From assembly GCA_013287135.1 (NCBI GenBank), contig JABDEK010000025.1, positions 376-49,034 on the forward strand: a stretch of DNA of 48,659 bases, written 5' to 3'. The notes beneath the pieces are model-generated. The model saw only the letters and a list, made by a program, of their open reading frames with translations, searched no databases and was not told where the DNA came from. The stretch is from Acidobacteriota bacterium. Its GTDB lineage: Bacteria; Acidobacteriota; Terriglobia; Acidiferrales; UBA7541. The translations under genes and the position numbers were made by a program. Position 1 is the stretch's first letter; each line of letters begins with the position of its first letter. Shown here piece by piece: positions 1-7,020 of the stretch.

Positions 1-78
1 ATCGGAGACGGAGGGATTCGAACCCTGGCACAGGTGTTAGCCCGTACAACGGTCTAGCAAGTTCAGCTGTCCTCTGCC
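1..78 (-). repeat. Inverted repeat, left copy, with 3' half of tRNA-Ser(GCT)
   Basis: Read on the minus strand this is the 3' half of a serine tRNA: a GCT anticodon in a TTGCTAG loop, a long variable arm whose 7-bp stem (GTACGGG with CCTGTGC) closes, a TTCGAAT T loop, and the acceptor strand CGTCTCC with discriminator G. The 5' half is absent: the bases before the anticodon (ending CTGAAC) do not pair with ACCGT and no GGAGACG acceptor partner lies upstream. One C-C mismatch closes the T stem and no CCA is encoded. It is identical over all 78 bases to 5299-5376 in the opposite orientation. A tRNA 3' half at an element end is the usual trace of integrase-mediated insertion, but such traces are normally direct repeats. 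The copy starts exactly at the window edge, so its outer boundary is unknown. Confidence 0.85.
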
Positions 79-84
79 AGCCTC

Positions 85-365
85 ATGTCTAATCCTGTAG
101 TCGAAGAAGTTACGACAACCATGTATTCCGACGCCATTCTGATGACGGGAGAGTCGCTCGGTAAAATTCTGTCGGCCGTGCAGTCCGTTTGGTTTTTTGC
201 ACTGGCACAAAATCTTATGATCTGTGGTGCCATTACCCAGGGTCGCTATTGGGAGCAGCGGAATGGTCATCACCTGTTTGTTGTCAGCGATGCGCTTGTG
301 CGGGCTGTCAAACTGGAGCGGTCGGTTGGCGTTCCTGCGGTGGTCATTGCAGACGATGGTGGTTT
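85..365 (+). pseudogene. Truncated nucleotide-cyclase-like protein fragment
   Basis: An open frame starting at ATG 85 encodes about 93 residues that read like the central core of bacterial proteins related to class III cyclase domains: a FFxL-type helix, then MICGAITQGRYW, then LFVVSDALVRAVKLE and VPAVVIADDG. This corresponds to the family pattern in which a glycine-rich ItxG strand is followed by a Gly-Pro-Ala or Ser-Asp-Ala helix with Ala-x-x-Leu-Glu and a terminal valine-rich strand. After about position 365 the frame leaves this similarity and runs into sequence resembling an amidohydrolase. The fragment therefore has neither a proper C terminus nor an obvious N-terminal catalytic half. 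Identification is from pattern memory only and could be wrong; that it is a broken gene is more certain. Confidence 0.45.
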
Positions 366-543
366 GGAATCCAGGACGAACTCGGCACCGTCGCGCCGGG
401 CAAGTTGGCTGACCTGGTCCTGCTCGATGCGAACCCACTGGAGAACATCCCTTCGCAAGGTCTCTGGCGTCGTGGCGAATGGAAGATATTACGACAGTAC
501 GAAACTAGAACACTTGCTCGCTCGCGCAAATGCCAAAATCTGA
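366..543 (+). pseudogene. Amidohydrolase C-terminal remnant, frameshifted
   Basis: From about 366 the third frame encodes GTVAPGKLADLVLLDANPLENI, the well-conserved C-terminal signature of imidazolonepropionase/prolidase-like amidohydrolases in which the metal-dependent barrel is followed by the small beta-sandwich. At about 445 the reading continues in frame 1 as KVSGVVANGRYYDSTKLEHL and ends at TGA 541-543, the expected extreme C terminus (VVVxGxxYxxxxLexLL). The two halves are in different frames and a few codons between them are missing, so a small deletion has shifted the frame. Nothing of the N-terminal metal site (HxH) is present. It is a decayed tail fused to the preceding cyclase-like fragment, indicating past illegitimate recombination. 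Confidence 0.7.
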
Positions 544-1294
544 AAGCGGCCTCCAGAGAAGGATTCGTCCGTAGAGTCATGCCATCGAACTGTGCCCAAA
601 CTGGGTCCAAAAGTATTTCGGGGTTGCCACAATAACCGTAATTGACTTTCGATGCTTGTTGCCGCCGCTTGTATTTCAGTAACTTACAGAAGGGCCGGGA
701 GATGGGAAAGTCGTCCGGAGAATCCGGATTACAGGCTCTGCGTCGCGCATTGCTGACCGGACAATTGCTGGTAATACCTAACCGAGCTTCCTTAGTTTAC
801 CCAGTTGTTCAGGCCGACCGCGTATTCTTCGACAGCTAGAATCAATTCCTTTCGGAGGTTCATCTCCAATCCGGGCTCGATGCGGACGCGCAGGGCGGAA
901 ACGGATTCGCCGACGATGCTGCAAGGCATGGGGATGTGGCAATGACGAATTGCAATGAGCAAAACCACCGATTTACCAAACCAGGCAGAATATGCGGAGG
1001 ATTGTTTTTTTATTCCGTCTGTGATCACGTTAGTTGGTCGGCTCCCTTCGTTAATTGCGACCACCGATGAGCGTGTCGTGCTGCGGAAGACTGCCGAGTT
1101 GCACGGAACTCGACTTCAGATAACGCAAGTCTTCCTCTCACCCAAGTCGGCAACGCCGCGACGGATAAGCAGAATGGAGAAGGCCGCCGTCTGCCACTGT
1201 GCAAAACAGCACAGTCGAAGATTTTTTTATTAACTGTTAGGGCACAACACGCTCACGGCAGTTCATCACTACATTGCTCAGTGTGTCGTAATTT
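544..1294. other. Degenerate stretch without a convincing gene
   Basis: No frame here looks convincingly coding. A 45-codon frame at 702-839 (+) follows a GGGAG-like ribosome site but has no recognisable product. On the minus strand, about 792-935 encodes a stretch (SIVGESVSALRVRIEPGLEM and LRKELILAVEEYAV) with amphipathic, protein-like composition that may be the C-terminal piece of a small gene whose N-terminal part is lost. Together with the broken genes on either side this looks like decayed accessory DNA. Confidence 0.4.
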
Positions 1295-1495
1295 TCAACT
1301 GATTAACGTTAGTGCTGTAGCGGAGGCGCGTTTTCGCAAAAGCGTGAAGTCGGGCGCGGTGCTTTTCGCGCGTTCGATAGAGCCGTTGGAAGGTGGCCGC
1401 TGCCGGTTGCGGTGGATGCGGCCTAATGGCTGGACGCGGTCCAGCAATGCTTCGGTGTAGAGCCGCTGCCATTCTTGTTCCGATTCCAGGGTCAT
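1295..1495 (-). pseudogene. Small acidobacterial-type hypothetical protein, probably frameshifted
   Basis: A clear start exists: ATG at 1495 is preceded by AAGGAG with five to six bases spacing. The first residues, MTLESEQEWQRLYTEALLD, resemble a family of about 70-90-residue proteins of unknown function that begin with EWQRLY and continue as a helical hairpin with FQR-LxELxxxH. In the start frame the second half is arginine/proline/serine rich and unlike the family, whereas the adjacent frame encodes ATFQRLYRTREKHRARLHAF, which fits. A single-base indel near 1400 is the simplest explanation. The gene lies 20 bases downstream of the zinc-finger gene in the same direction, suggesting it was the last gene of the lysR-headed cluster. 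Confidence 0.5.
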
Positions 1496-1515
1496 GCCTG
1501 CTCCTTCGTTGGGAC

Positions 1516-1797
1516 TTAGGAAGTTGATCGAGAGATTTCCGTAACAATATTGCACGCGCGCAAAAACTCGTTCCAGTCAGGAAAAATTCGTTTTGTTGCC
1601 CTCAGGATCGGCGTGGCCGCGCTGCTCGCTGGATGAGTTTCGGAGCTGGCTCCCGGTGCAGCGCTAAATTCAGAGCTAGGCTGGTTTGAGCCCCGTCCGC
1701 GGTGAGCTGTATTCTTGTGGTCTTGCAGTGCCGCATCCGAATCGTATGCAGCATCACACTGAGGGCATGTGAAAAAACCTGTCGCGGATTGACGCAT
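1516..1797 (-). CDS. C2H2-type zinc-finger protein
   Basis: The 93-residue product starts at ATG 1797, six bases after an excellent AAGGAGG ribosome site. Residues 11-32 contain a canonical C2H2 finger: Cys-x2-Cys, twelve residues, His-x4-His (CPQCDAAYDSDAALQDH followed by KNTAH). The rest is a Ser/Ala/Pro-rich linker of about 40 residues followed by a short C-terminal segment containing a tryptophan-phenylalanine pair and a cysteine. Single C2H2 fingers of this kind occur in small bacterial proteins and may bind nucleic acid or protein; the role is unknown. It sits between a 54-codon membrane-protein gene (25 bases upstream) and the frameshifted small gene downstream, all read leftward. Confidence 0.75.
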   Translation of the reverse strand: MRQSATGFFTCPQCDAAYDSDAALQDHKNTAHRGRGSNQPSSEFSAAPGASSETHPASSAATPILRATKRIFPDWNEFLRACNIVTEISRSTS

Positions 1798-1822
1798 GTT
1801 GCCTCCTTATAAAGCCTGCGTA

Positions 1823-1987
1823 CTACGTTTCTATTTCCTCACAAGGGATGGGTTTCGACCGTGCCAGAAGGACACAGATCATAAGGCTAAGAAAAAGTGC
1901 CAGGTATCCCGTTTGCGGAGTTGACGCGGTCGGAATCTTTCGAAGTAGTACCAAAGGGAAGCCACCCGGCACAAAAAACAACAACAT
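1823..1987 (-). CDS. Small membrane protein of 54 residues
   Basis: An uninterrupted frame from ATG 1987 to TAG 1823 encodes a 54-residue, strongly hydrophobic protein: MLLFFVPGGFPLVLL forms one nonpolar segment and YLALFLSLMICVLLAR a second, ending in a short acidic tail. A purine-rich CGGAAG lies just before the ATG. It occupies the gap between the 81-residue membrane protein (44 bases upstream) and the zinc-finger gene (25 bases downstream) on the same strand, exactly where an operon gene would be expected. No family is recognised. A two-helix hairpin or a signal-anchor plus one helix is possible. It could also be chance; the hydrophobic periodicity and operon fit argue for a real gene. 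Confidence 0.45.
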   Translation of the reverse strand: MLLFFVPGGFPLVLLRKIPTASTPQTGYLALFLSLMICVLLARSKPIPCEEIET

Positions 1988-2031
1988 CTTCCGAATAAAT
2001 CTTTGGTTGTATTTCTAGCAATCGTGGACCA

Positions 2032-2277
2032 TCAGTACGGACCGGCGCTTAAAAGTAAAAAGTAGCCAACCGCAATGCGGCTTGCCACAGGATTATCCCG
2101 AAAATTCCAGTTCGAATAGACCACTATCCACAGTACGCATGCCGAAATAACAATGAATACGAAAAACCACCAAATTGGGCTCATACTGCGGACAGTGTAC
2201 TGACTCAGGCGTTCAGCAGCAACTCTTGAAGCTGACTCCTTCTCATGGAAGGAGTTAGTTGACTCGGAGAGGCTCAC
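2032..2277 (-). CDS. Small single-pass membrane protein
   Basis: The 81-residue product begins at GTG 2277, whose last two bases form part of the TGA stop of the upstream LysR gene (GTGA overlap), indicating translational coupling. Residues 1-32 are polar and charged; residues 34-54 (PIWWFFVFIVISACVLWIVV) form one strong transmembrane helix, followed by a polar loop and a second weaker hydrophobic stretch at the C terminus. No family is recognised. Being coupled to a transcription regulator, it may sense or transmit a membrane signal, but that is inference. Confidence 0.55.
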   Translation of the reverse strand: MSLSESTNSFHEKESASRVAAERLSQYTVRSMSPIWWFFVFIVISACVLWIVVYSNWNFRDNPVASRIAVGYFLLLSAGPY

Positions 2278-3167
2278 TCGCTTCTTTTGAATTGTTTCAT
2301 GAGAATCCGCTGAAGTTCGAGGGCTACCTGCTCTCGCGCACCCAGATGCCTGCCGCGAAAGAAAGCGATCCTAATTGTAATGTTGAAATTCGGATGTTCG
2401 ATAAGACTCAATCGAGCGCGCAACGAGTGCGTCCGCAGAAAGCTGGCCCGTAACATTCCTACCCCAACATTTCCGGCAATGAGCGACAGTTGCAAGTCCG
2501 GATTGTGCAGTTCGGCTGCAACAATGAGAGGAGCACCGAGCCGTTCAACCCGATTCTTTATCTCTTCTCGCACCAGGCACCCGAGTGGATTAAGAACCCA
2601 ATTCCGCCGATAGAATTCTGAGCACTTCGACGATCTTGGACGGGTTGATGTTCGTGCTTGAACTAGTCGCATCGCTTCATGCGCGAGAGTTACGCCTTCC
2701 AGTTCCGGCGGCAAGGTCGTTTCAATGGGCAAGACCACCAGCGCCCCATCCAGTTCCCCAAGATGCAAGCGTGCCAATAGCTCGGGACTCGTGTCATTGC
2801 AAATGCTGGGTTGCAACAAAGGAAATTGCTTACCCATTTCTATAATAACCTTCGACATGTCGGGCAGCGCAATGGCGTGAGAGAGGCCCAGGCGAAATGG
2901 TCCCACCGGTGGTGTGTTCCCGGATGTGGAGGACTTGAGGTCGCTCAGAGACAAAAGGATCGCGCGGCTCTTCGCCACAACGTCCAGTCCCACTCGCGTC
3001 AACTTTAAAGGTTTGAAATGCCGGTCAAGCAGAACAACGCCAAGTTCAACCTCTAAGCGCTGAATCCTTCGAGTTAATGCTGAAGGCGTAAGGTACAGAT
3101 CCGTCGCGGCGCGCTCCATCGAGCCGCTTTCGGCTAGTACAACGAGAGCTTTGAGTTCCGCTAGCAA
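2274..3167 (-). CDS. LysR-family transcriptional regulator
   Basis: A 297-residue protein with the LysR layout: an N-terminal winged helix-turn-helix (residues 1-60, with LAESGSMERAATDLYLTPSA and LTRRIQRLEVELGVVLLDR) and a C-terminal effector-binding domain of two Rossmann-like lobes. The start is TTG 3167; an in-frame stop lies a few codons upstream and the next methionine would cut into the DNA-binding helix, so TTG is required. The gene is divergent from the CPBP protease gene, and a perfect CTTGCG-N5-CGCAAG palindrome lies between them 35 bases upstream of its start, the arrangement typical of LysR regulators controlling themselves and the divergent gene. The effector cannot be told from sequence. 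Confidence 0.9.
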   Translation of the reverse strand: MLAELKALVVLAESGSMERAATDLYLTPSALTRRIQRLEVELGVVLLDRHFKPLKLTRVGLDVVAKSRAILLSLSDLKSSTSGNTPPVGPFRLGLSHAIALPDMSKVIIEMGKQFPLLQPSICNDTSPELLARLHLGELDGALVVLPIETTLPPELEGVTLAHEAMRLVQARTSTRPRSSKCSEFYRRNWVLNPLGCLVREEIKNRVERLGAPLIVAAELHNPDLQLSLIAGNVGVGMLRASFLRTHSLRARLSLIEHPNFNITIRIAFFRGRHLGAREQVALELQRILMKQFKRSE

Positions 3168-3201
3168 CCTTTGATCCCCGGGGGTTTAGGATGGACTAGA
3201 T

Positions 3202-3218
3202 CTTGCGCTGTACGCAAG
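3202..3218. promoter_or_regulatory. Putative LysR operator palindrome
   Basis: CTTGCG, five bases, CGCAAG: a perfect 6+6 inverted repeat with embedded T-N11-A spacing, the classic LysR-type motif. It lies in the 124-bp divergent region between the LysR gene (start 3167) and the CPBP gene (start 3292), so it could control both. Confidence 0.5.
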
Positions 3219-3291
3219 TTAATTGTACCTATTTTGAACTTGCAGCAATAGCGTTTTGAGCCTATTTTAATTTTGCTGCGTGAGAGCGGAA

Positions 3292-4227
3292 ATGACGATA
3301 CGACATGATCCCCAGACACCGCCAGCGGACTGGACAACCAAGCGAATTTTCATTGGTCCGAATGGCTTGCGCGCGGGATGGCGCCTGCTAATCTTCATGG
3401 CGATCGTAATGGCAATGTCGACCGTAGCGCGAATGATCATTAGGCGCTTCTTCCCGGCCGCGCTGGCTCCGGCGCAACTGACACCTATGAGAATCATCGC
3501 GCCGGACCTGCTTTTCTGCATCATCTTGGCGGTTGCGGCCTGGGTCATGAGCAAGATTGAAGGCCGCAGGCTGGGGCAATATGGCCTTCCCGGGAGCGAA
3601 GCGCTGAGGAAAAACTTTCGGGTAGGACTATTGATCGGCCTGCTCGCTACCAGCAGTACGGTGCTTGCAATTTTCGCCCTGCATGGCGTACGGTTCACAA
3701 GTGCGGCGATCCATGGCACCGCGATTTTGACCGCAGCGGCTGCCTGGGGGCTGGCATTTTTGCTTTCCGGCTTGGCCGAAGAATTTTTGTTTCGCGGATA
3801 CGCGCAGTTCACACTGACGACTGGCATGGGATTCTGGCCGTCCGCATTTTTGTTCTCGGGTTTATTCGGGCTGGTTCACGCCACCAATGGCGGAGAAACC
3901 GTTTTGGGAGATCTGTCGGTGGTTTCGTTCGGTTTGTTGTTATGCCTGTTTCTCCGCCGGACTGGAAATTTATGGTGTGCGGTCGGCTTTCACCTGGGAT
4001 ATGACTGGGGTCAAACGTTCTTGTACGGTGTTCCAAATAGCGGCTTACTACCCTCCCGGAATCTTCTCAACGCATCGTTTATTGGGCCGCGCTGGCTGAC
4101 CGGCGGAACGGTCGGGCCTGAGGCCAGCATCTTTTGCCCGATCGTCTTGGCCATCGTGGCCATCGTATTCAGCTTGAAATACCGCGACGCGCGATATCGA
4201 CCGTTGAGCGCGCCGTCAGCTTCCTGA
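3292..4227 (+). CDS. CPBP family intramembrane metalloprotease (CAAX protease-like)
   Basis: About 311 residues with six to eight hydrophobic segments. The C-terminal half carries the ABI/CPBP motifs: motif 1 EEFLFRGYAQ (paired glutamates and arginine, about residue 165), motif 2 in the FSGLFGLVHA segment with a histidine, and motif 3 HLGYDWGQTF with a further histidine and aspartate, which together line the metal site in Rce1-like proteases. Bacterial members cleave membrane substrates or act in bacteriocin immunity; the substrate here is unknown. Start chosen at ATG 3292; an in-frame GTG at 3280 would add four residues. It diverges from the LysR regulator, which may control it, and it is inside the 5.3-kb region bounded by the inverted tRNA fragments. 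Confidence 0.88.
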   Translation: MTIRHDPQTPPADWTTKRIFIGPNGLRAGWRLLIFMAIVMAMSTVARMIIRRFFPAALAPAQLTPMRIIAPDLLFCIILAVAAWVMSKIEGRRLGQYGLPGSEALRKNFRVGLLIGLLATSSTVLAIFALHGVRFTSAAIHGTAILTAAAAWGLAFLLSGLAEEFLFRGYAQFTLTTGMGFWPSAFLFSGLFGLVHATNGGETVLGDLSVVSFGLLLCLFLRRTGNLWCAVGFHLGYDWGQTFLYGVPNSGLLPSRNLLNASFIGPRWLTGGTVGPEASIFCPIVLAIVAIVFSLKYRDARYRPLSAPSAS

Positions 4228-4571
4228 GTCGAGCCACGGAGAACGCAGAGGATCTCAATCTGGTCAACGAGGGTAACGGGGATTCATCGTACTCCAGAAG
4301 CTGCTTCGACAGCTTTTCGTTGTGGCACCCACCTCATTGGGGCGGACTAACATTACGACGTCCTTAACTCCCGATTAATCACTAGCGTCATTCAGGAGCA
4401 AACCGTTTCCTGATCGGATAAACTGAATTGCATCACTCATATGCCGGGCCGACTCCCAGGCTATAGGACCGCCTGGTGGAAGTTCTGCGAGTCCGGCATT
4501 ACAGCGAGCCATTCGGACAGAAGCACTTTGAGGACAGTCGCAGTACGGTGTGATAGGGACGGTGCTTGGCC
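4228..4571. other. Intergenic, no gene recognised
   Basis: About 340 bases between the CPBP and methyltransferase-like genes. Short frames on both strands lack ribosome sites and recognisable content. No strong hairpin with a T tract was seen. Confidence 0.5.
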
Positions 4572-5153
4572 ATGAATCCGTGGATCGCGAAGGCACTGGT
4601 GCTCGCAGGTACCGTGGTGATGATCGCCATTCGTGCGCCGCACGGGCACCGGAGTCGAATTGTCAAGGTCGCCACAAGCTATAAAACACCGCTAGAGACC
4701 GGCCTCTTGGTTCTCGCCTGGGTCGGTTTCTTCGTCCCTCTGATCTGGGTCGCGTCGCCAGCGTTTTCGTTCGCTGAGTACGCGCTGGGCACCGGCCCGC
4801 TCGTGGCCGGTGTGATGTGCTTGGTGATCGGCCTTGGGCTCTTCTACCGGTCGCACGCTGACCTTGGTACAAATTGGTCGATCACCCTGGAGGTACGCGA
4901 GCAGCATCGACTCATCACGCATGGCGTTTATCGCCGTATCCGGCACCCGATGTACTTGGCGCTAGCGCTGTATTCCATCGGCCAGGCGCTCGTCATCCCG
5001 AATTGGGTGGCAGGTCCGTCGAACTTGATCGCGTTCGCGATCCTCTGCGCGCTTCGCGTCCGCGCGGAGGAGAGGATGATGGTTGAGGAGTTTGGCGACG
5101 AATACGCGGCGTACTCGGCACGGACGAAGCGTCTCATTCCTGGCGTCTGGTAG
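4572..5153 (+). CDS. Isoprenylcysteine carboxyl methyltransferase/phospholipid methyltransferase family membrane protein
   Basis: The 193-residue protein has four to five hydrophobic helices and the C-terminal motif block of the ICMT/PEMT superfamily: HGVYRRIRHPMYLA (about residues 117-130), where the RHPxY segment binds the cofactor S-adenosylmethionine, then RAEERMMVEEFGDEYAAYSA, where paired glutamates and the GdeYxxY pattern are conserved, ending KRLIP. Bacterial members methylate lipids or small carboxylates; the substrate is unknown. ATG 4572 is preferred over a TTG six bases earlier, though no strong ribosome site is visible. It follows the CPBP protease in the same direction. CAAX-type protease-like and ICMT-like proteins act in sequence in eukaryotic prenyl processing, but here the pairing is probably coincidental. 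Confidence 0.85.
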   Translation: MNPWIAKALVLAGTVVMIAIRAPHGHRSRIVKVATSYKTPLETGLLVLAWVGFFVPLIWVASPAFSFAEYALGTGPLVAGVMCLVIGLGLFYRSHADLGTNWSITLEVREQHRLITHGVYRRIRHPMYLALALYSIGQALVIPNWVAGPSNLIAFAILCALRVRAEERMMVEEFGDEYAAYSARTKRLIPGVW

Positions 5154-5259
5154 ACAATACTTACCGGCTAGCAGCTGCAATGCGCCACTTGGCGGGTTCG
5201 TCGGCGTCTTGTAGACGCGCCGTCGGCCTGACGCTCTCAAGGTACCTCAGATTCGGATT

Positions 5260-5271
5260 CCGTCCGGACGG
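5260..5271. repeat. Perfect 12-bp palindrome next to the tRNA repeat
   Basis: CCGTCCGGACGG is a perfect palindrome 27 bases before the right tRNA-Ser repeat. No equivalent is present beside the left copy. It could be a protein-binding site or chance in GC-rich DNA. Confidence 0.35.
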
Positions 5272-5298
5272 TCGGCTAAGCGGAAGCGATCTGATGCC

Positions 5299-5376
5299 GG
5301 CAGAGGACAGCTGAACTTGCTAGACCGTTGTACGGGCTAACACCTGTGCCAGGGTTCGAATCCCTCCGTCTCCGAT
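5299..5376 (+). repeat. Inverted repeat, right copy, with 3' half of tRNA-Ser(GCT)
   Basis: Identical to the reverse complement of 1-78. It contains the GCT anticodon loop at about 5317-5323, the variable arm, T arm and acceptor strand of a serine tRNA, ending with discriminator G at 5374. The 18 bases before the anticodon loop (beginning GGCAGAGGACAG) are not tRNA-like but are shared by both copies, and a weaker match continues several bases further outward, so the duplicated unit is element-end plus tRNA half rather than tRNA alone. The final T (5376) is also the last base of the stop codon of the neighbouring leftward dioxygenase gene. Confidence 0.85.
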
Positions 5377-6119
5377 TACTTCACGGGTTCCCAGCCTTCT
5401 GGCAGCATATCGAATGCCAGCGTGTCACGGTAGGCGTACTGATTGCCTTCCAATACGGCCACTGGCGTCAACATATGCCAGATGCGATCATCGTCGAAGA
5501 CGTAACACTCACCCGATTCGCGCATCGTGAAGCGATCCATTTCCTGCTTGTCATTGTCGGTTATGATGACTTCGCCACCGAGAGCGCCGCAGCGGCCCAC
5601 TAGATGCGTGGCGATGTACTTTTCCCCGTCTTTATGTAAGCCCGGTGGACTCGTGTCGCACGGCCGGCCAGGCGCAGCCGCGAACCTTATTAGATGAACG
5701 TTGACCAAATACTTCGTACCCGCCGTCGACAGCGGTAGGTAGTGAAGGTGGTGAGCAATCATCTTGCGAACGCCTATGGAACCGGCGATCGCCGGGGGCA
5801 GCGCAGCGTACTCTCGCGGCTGGCCGCCGATTGTCGTGTTGTATTTTTTCAGCTGTACATAGGGCGTGCTCTCTTCGCTCAGCCAAACCTTTACACCGCC
5901 CTCAACAATCTCGGCCCTGACACGATTTAAGGAACGATACCTATCGCCCCCATCGTAGTATTTGTCCTTTGGAACGGACCAGGCGGCATGGGACAACGCT
6001 TCCAGCGAGCGTGCTATGTCTACATCAACCCTGAGCGGCTGACGACTGAACCCGCGCTCGACGAGGTCGCTGCGCGACCTGGCATTGTTTGCCACCGGAA
6101 TGAAACTATCTTGGCCCAT
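5376..6119 (-). CDS. 2-oxoglutarate/Fe(II) dioxygenase, isoleucine-hydroxylase type
   Basis: A 247-residue protein of the 2OG-Fe_Oxy_2 type (the family of L-isoleucine 4-hydroxylase). The conserved core is visible: YLVNVHLIRFAA, then GLHKDGEKYIATHLVGR containing the HxD iron ligands (HKD), a GGEVIITDND turn, and a distal histidine in DDDRIWHMLTPV, followed by an arginine (YRDTLAFD) suited to bind 2-oxoglutarate. ATG 6119 follows CAGGAG with five to six bases spacing, so upstream in-frame methionines are not used. Members hydroxylate free aliphatic amino acids, but the substrate here is inferred only from family. The stop codon TAA begins inside the tail of the tRNA repeat, so the gene end was shaped by, or abuts, the insertion site. 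Confidence 0.85.
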   Translation of the reverse strand: MGQDSFIPVANNARSRSDLVERGFSRQPLRVDVDIARSLEALSHAAWSVPKDKYYDGGDRYRSLNRVRAEIVEGGVKVWLSEESTPYVQLKKYNTTIGGQPREYAALPPAIAGSIGVRKMIAHHLHYLPLSTAGTKYLVNVHLIRFAAAPGRPCDTSPPGLHKDGEKYIATHLVGRCGALGGEVIITDNDKQEMDRFTMRESGECYVFDDDRIWHMLTPVAVLEGNQYAYRDTLAFDMLPEGWEPVK

Positions 6120-6420
6120 GATTGCTCCTGATAAATGCTTGACGATTGCATGACCAACCAGCACTGCAAGGGCCATGCGCGCGCGCAAATTATAGCCGAG
6201 GCAGCCCATCACAGAGGATGTCGACGATTCTGGGCGGTGGTCGGCTACACGGAAATTACAATTCTTTGATTCTTAACTTCCGGTTGGCTCACCATCCGCG
6301 GCACGCCACCGAGCGGGCTCATCGGCCCTTCCGACCTTCTTCAGTCGGAAATACCCGTTCTGGCTGCCGAAGATCCCACACCTCACCTAACAGCTTGCTT
6401 CAACCCTTCTCCTAAATTCG
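6120..6420. other. Intergenic, no gene recognised
   Basis: 300 bases between the dioxygenase start and the hydrolase fragment. No gene, tRNA or clear hairpin was recognised. Confidence 0.4.
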
Positions 6421-7020
6421 TTATTTGCCATGCATTGGCTTGAGCTTGGCGACGCTCCAACGCGTCAACTCATCGAGCAGATCGGGCGTGGTGAGAAACG
6501 CGGGCAACGCAGCCCATCCGGTTGAAAGGCCACCAGGATCAGGCAGAAGCGAATGGCTCACGCCTGGATAAATGCTCACGGTGACATCCGAGTTGCCGCT
6601 GTCGCGCATTGCTGAAGCGATTCTCTGCGCCGAGCGCACCGGGACCGTCGCATCCGCGCCATCCTGAATGATGAGCGCCGGACAGCGCACTTGGCGATTG
6701 TATTGGATGGGATTGATCGTGAGGAAACTACTTTCGTGCGCCGGAAGATCTTTCAAGTCGTCTTCTAGCTGCTTCGCGAACTCTTTCTCTCGATCGGCTT
6801 CAGGAATCCTCGGATCTTTGAGGATGGGCTGCTCCACTTGATACCGAGCGACCTCTATTCCAGGAACCCCGGGACCTGCGAGCGTAATTAGACCGGCGAT
6901 CGAAGGATCTTTTGCAGCGACCATCGGGGCGATCAATCCTTCTTCGCTGTAGCCAACCAGCATAATCCGCTTCGGATCAATGCCGGGCTGTGCGCGCAGC
7001 CACGCAACTTCGGTCCGCGA
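6421..7020 (-). pseudogene. Alpha/beta hydrolase, N-terminally truncated
   Basis: The leftward frame encodes the C-terminal two thirds of an alpha/beta hydrolase of the BAAT/acyl-CoA-thioesterase or dipeptidyl-peptidase-like kind. It opens abruptly after a TGA (7021-7023) with VAWLRAQPGIDPKRIMLVGY, the helix before the nucleophile elbow. The elbow reads GYSEEG instead of the family's GHSEGG, so two elbow positions are altered although the serine is kept. An acid site (QDGADATVPV) and the catalytic histidine (GVSHSLLP) are present. The N-terminal beta strands and oxyanion region are missing; upstream sequence belongs to an unrelated recombinase fragment in another frame. This is a broken gene. 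Confidence 0.75.

Noticed and set aside
1..78. A complete functional tRNA-Ser at the left edge
   Set aside because: The 5' acceptor strand and D arm are absent, and the anticodon stem is unpaired; only the 3' half is present.
3280..3291. GTG 3280 as start of the CPBP protease
   Set aside because: ATG 3292 is four codons later and gives a natural N terminus; the sequence cannot fully exclude the GTG.
3292..5153. CPBP protease and ICMT-like gene as a prenyl-protein processing pathway
   Set aside because: Both families are widespread in bacteria with unrelated roles and no prenyl transferase or CAAX substrate is visible nearby.
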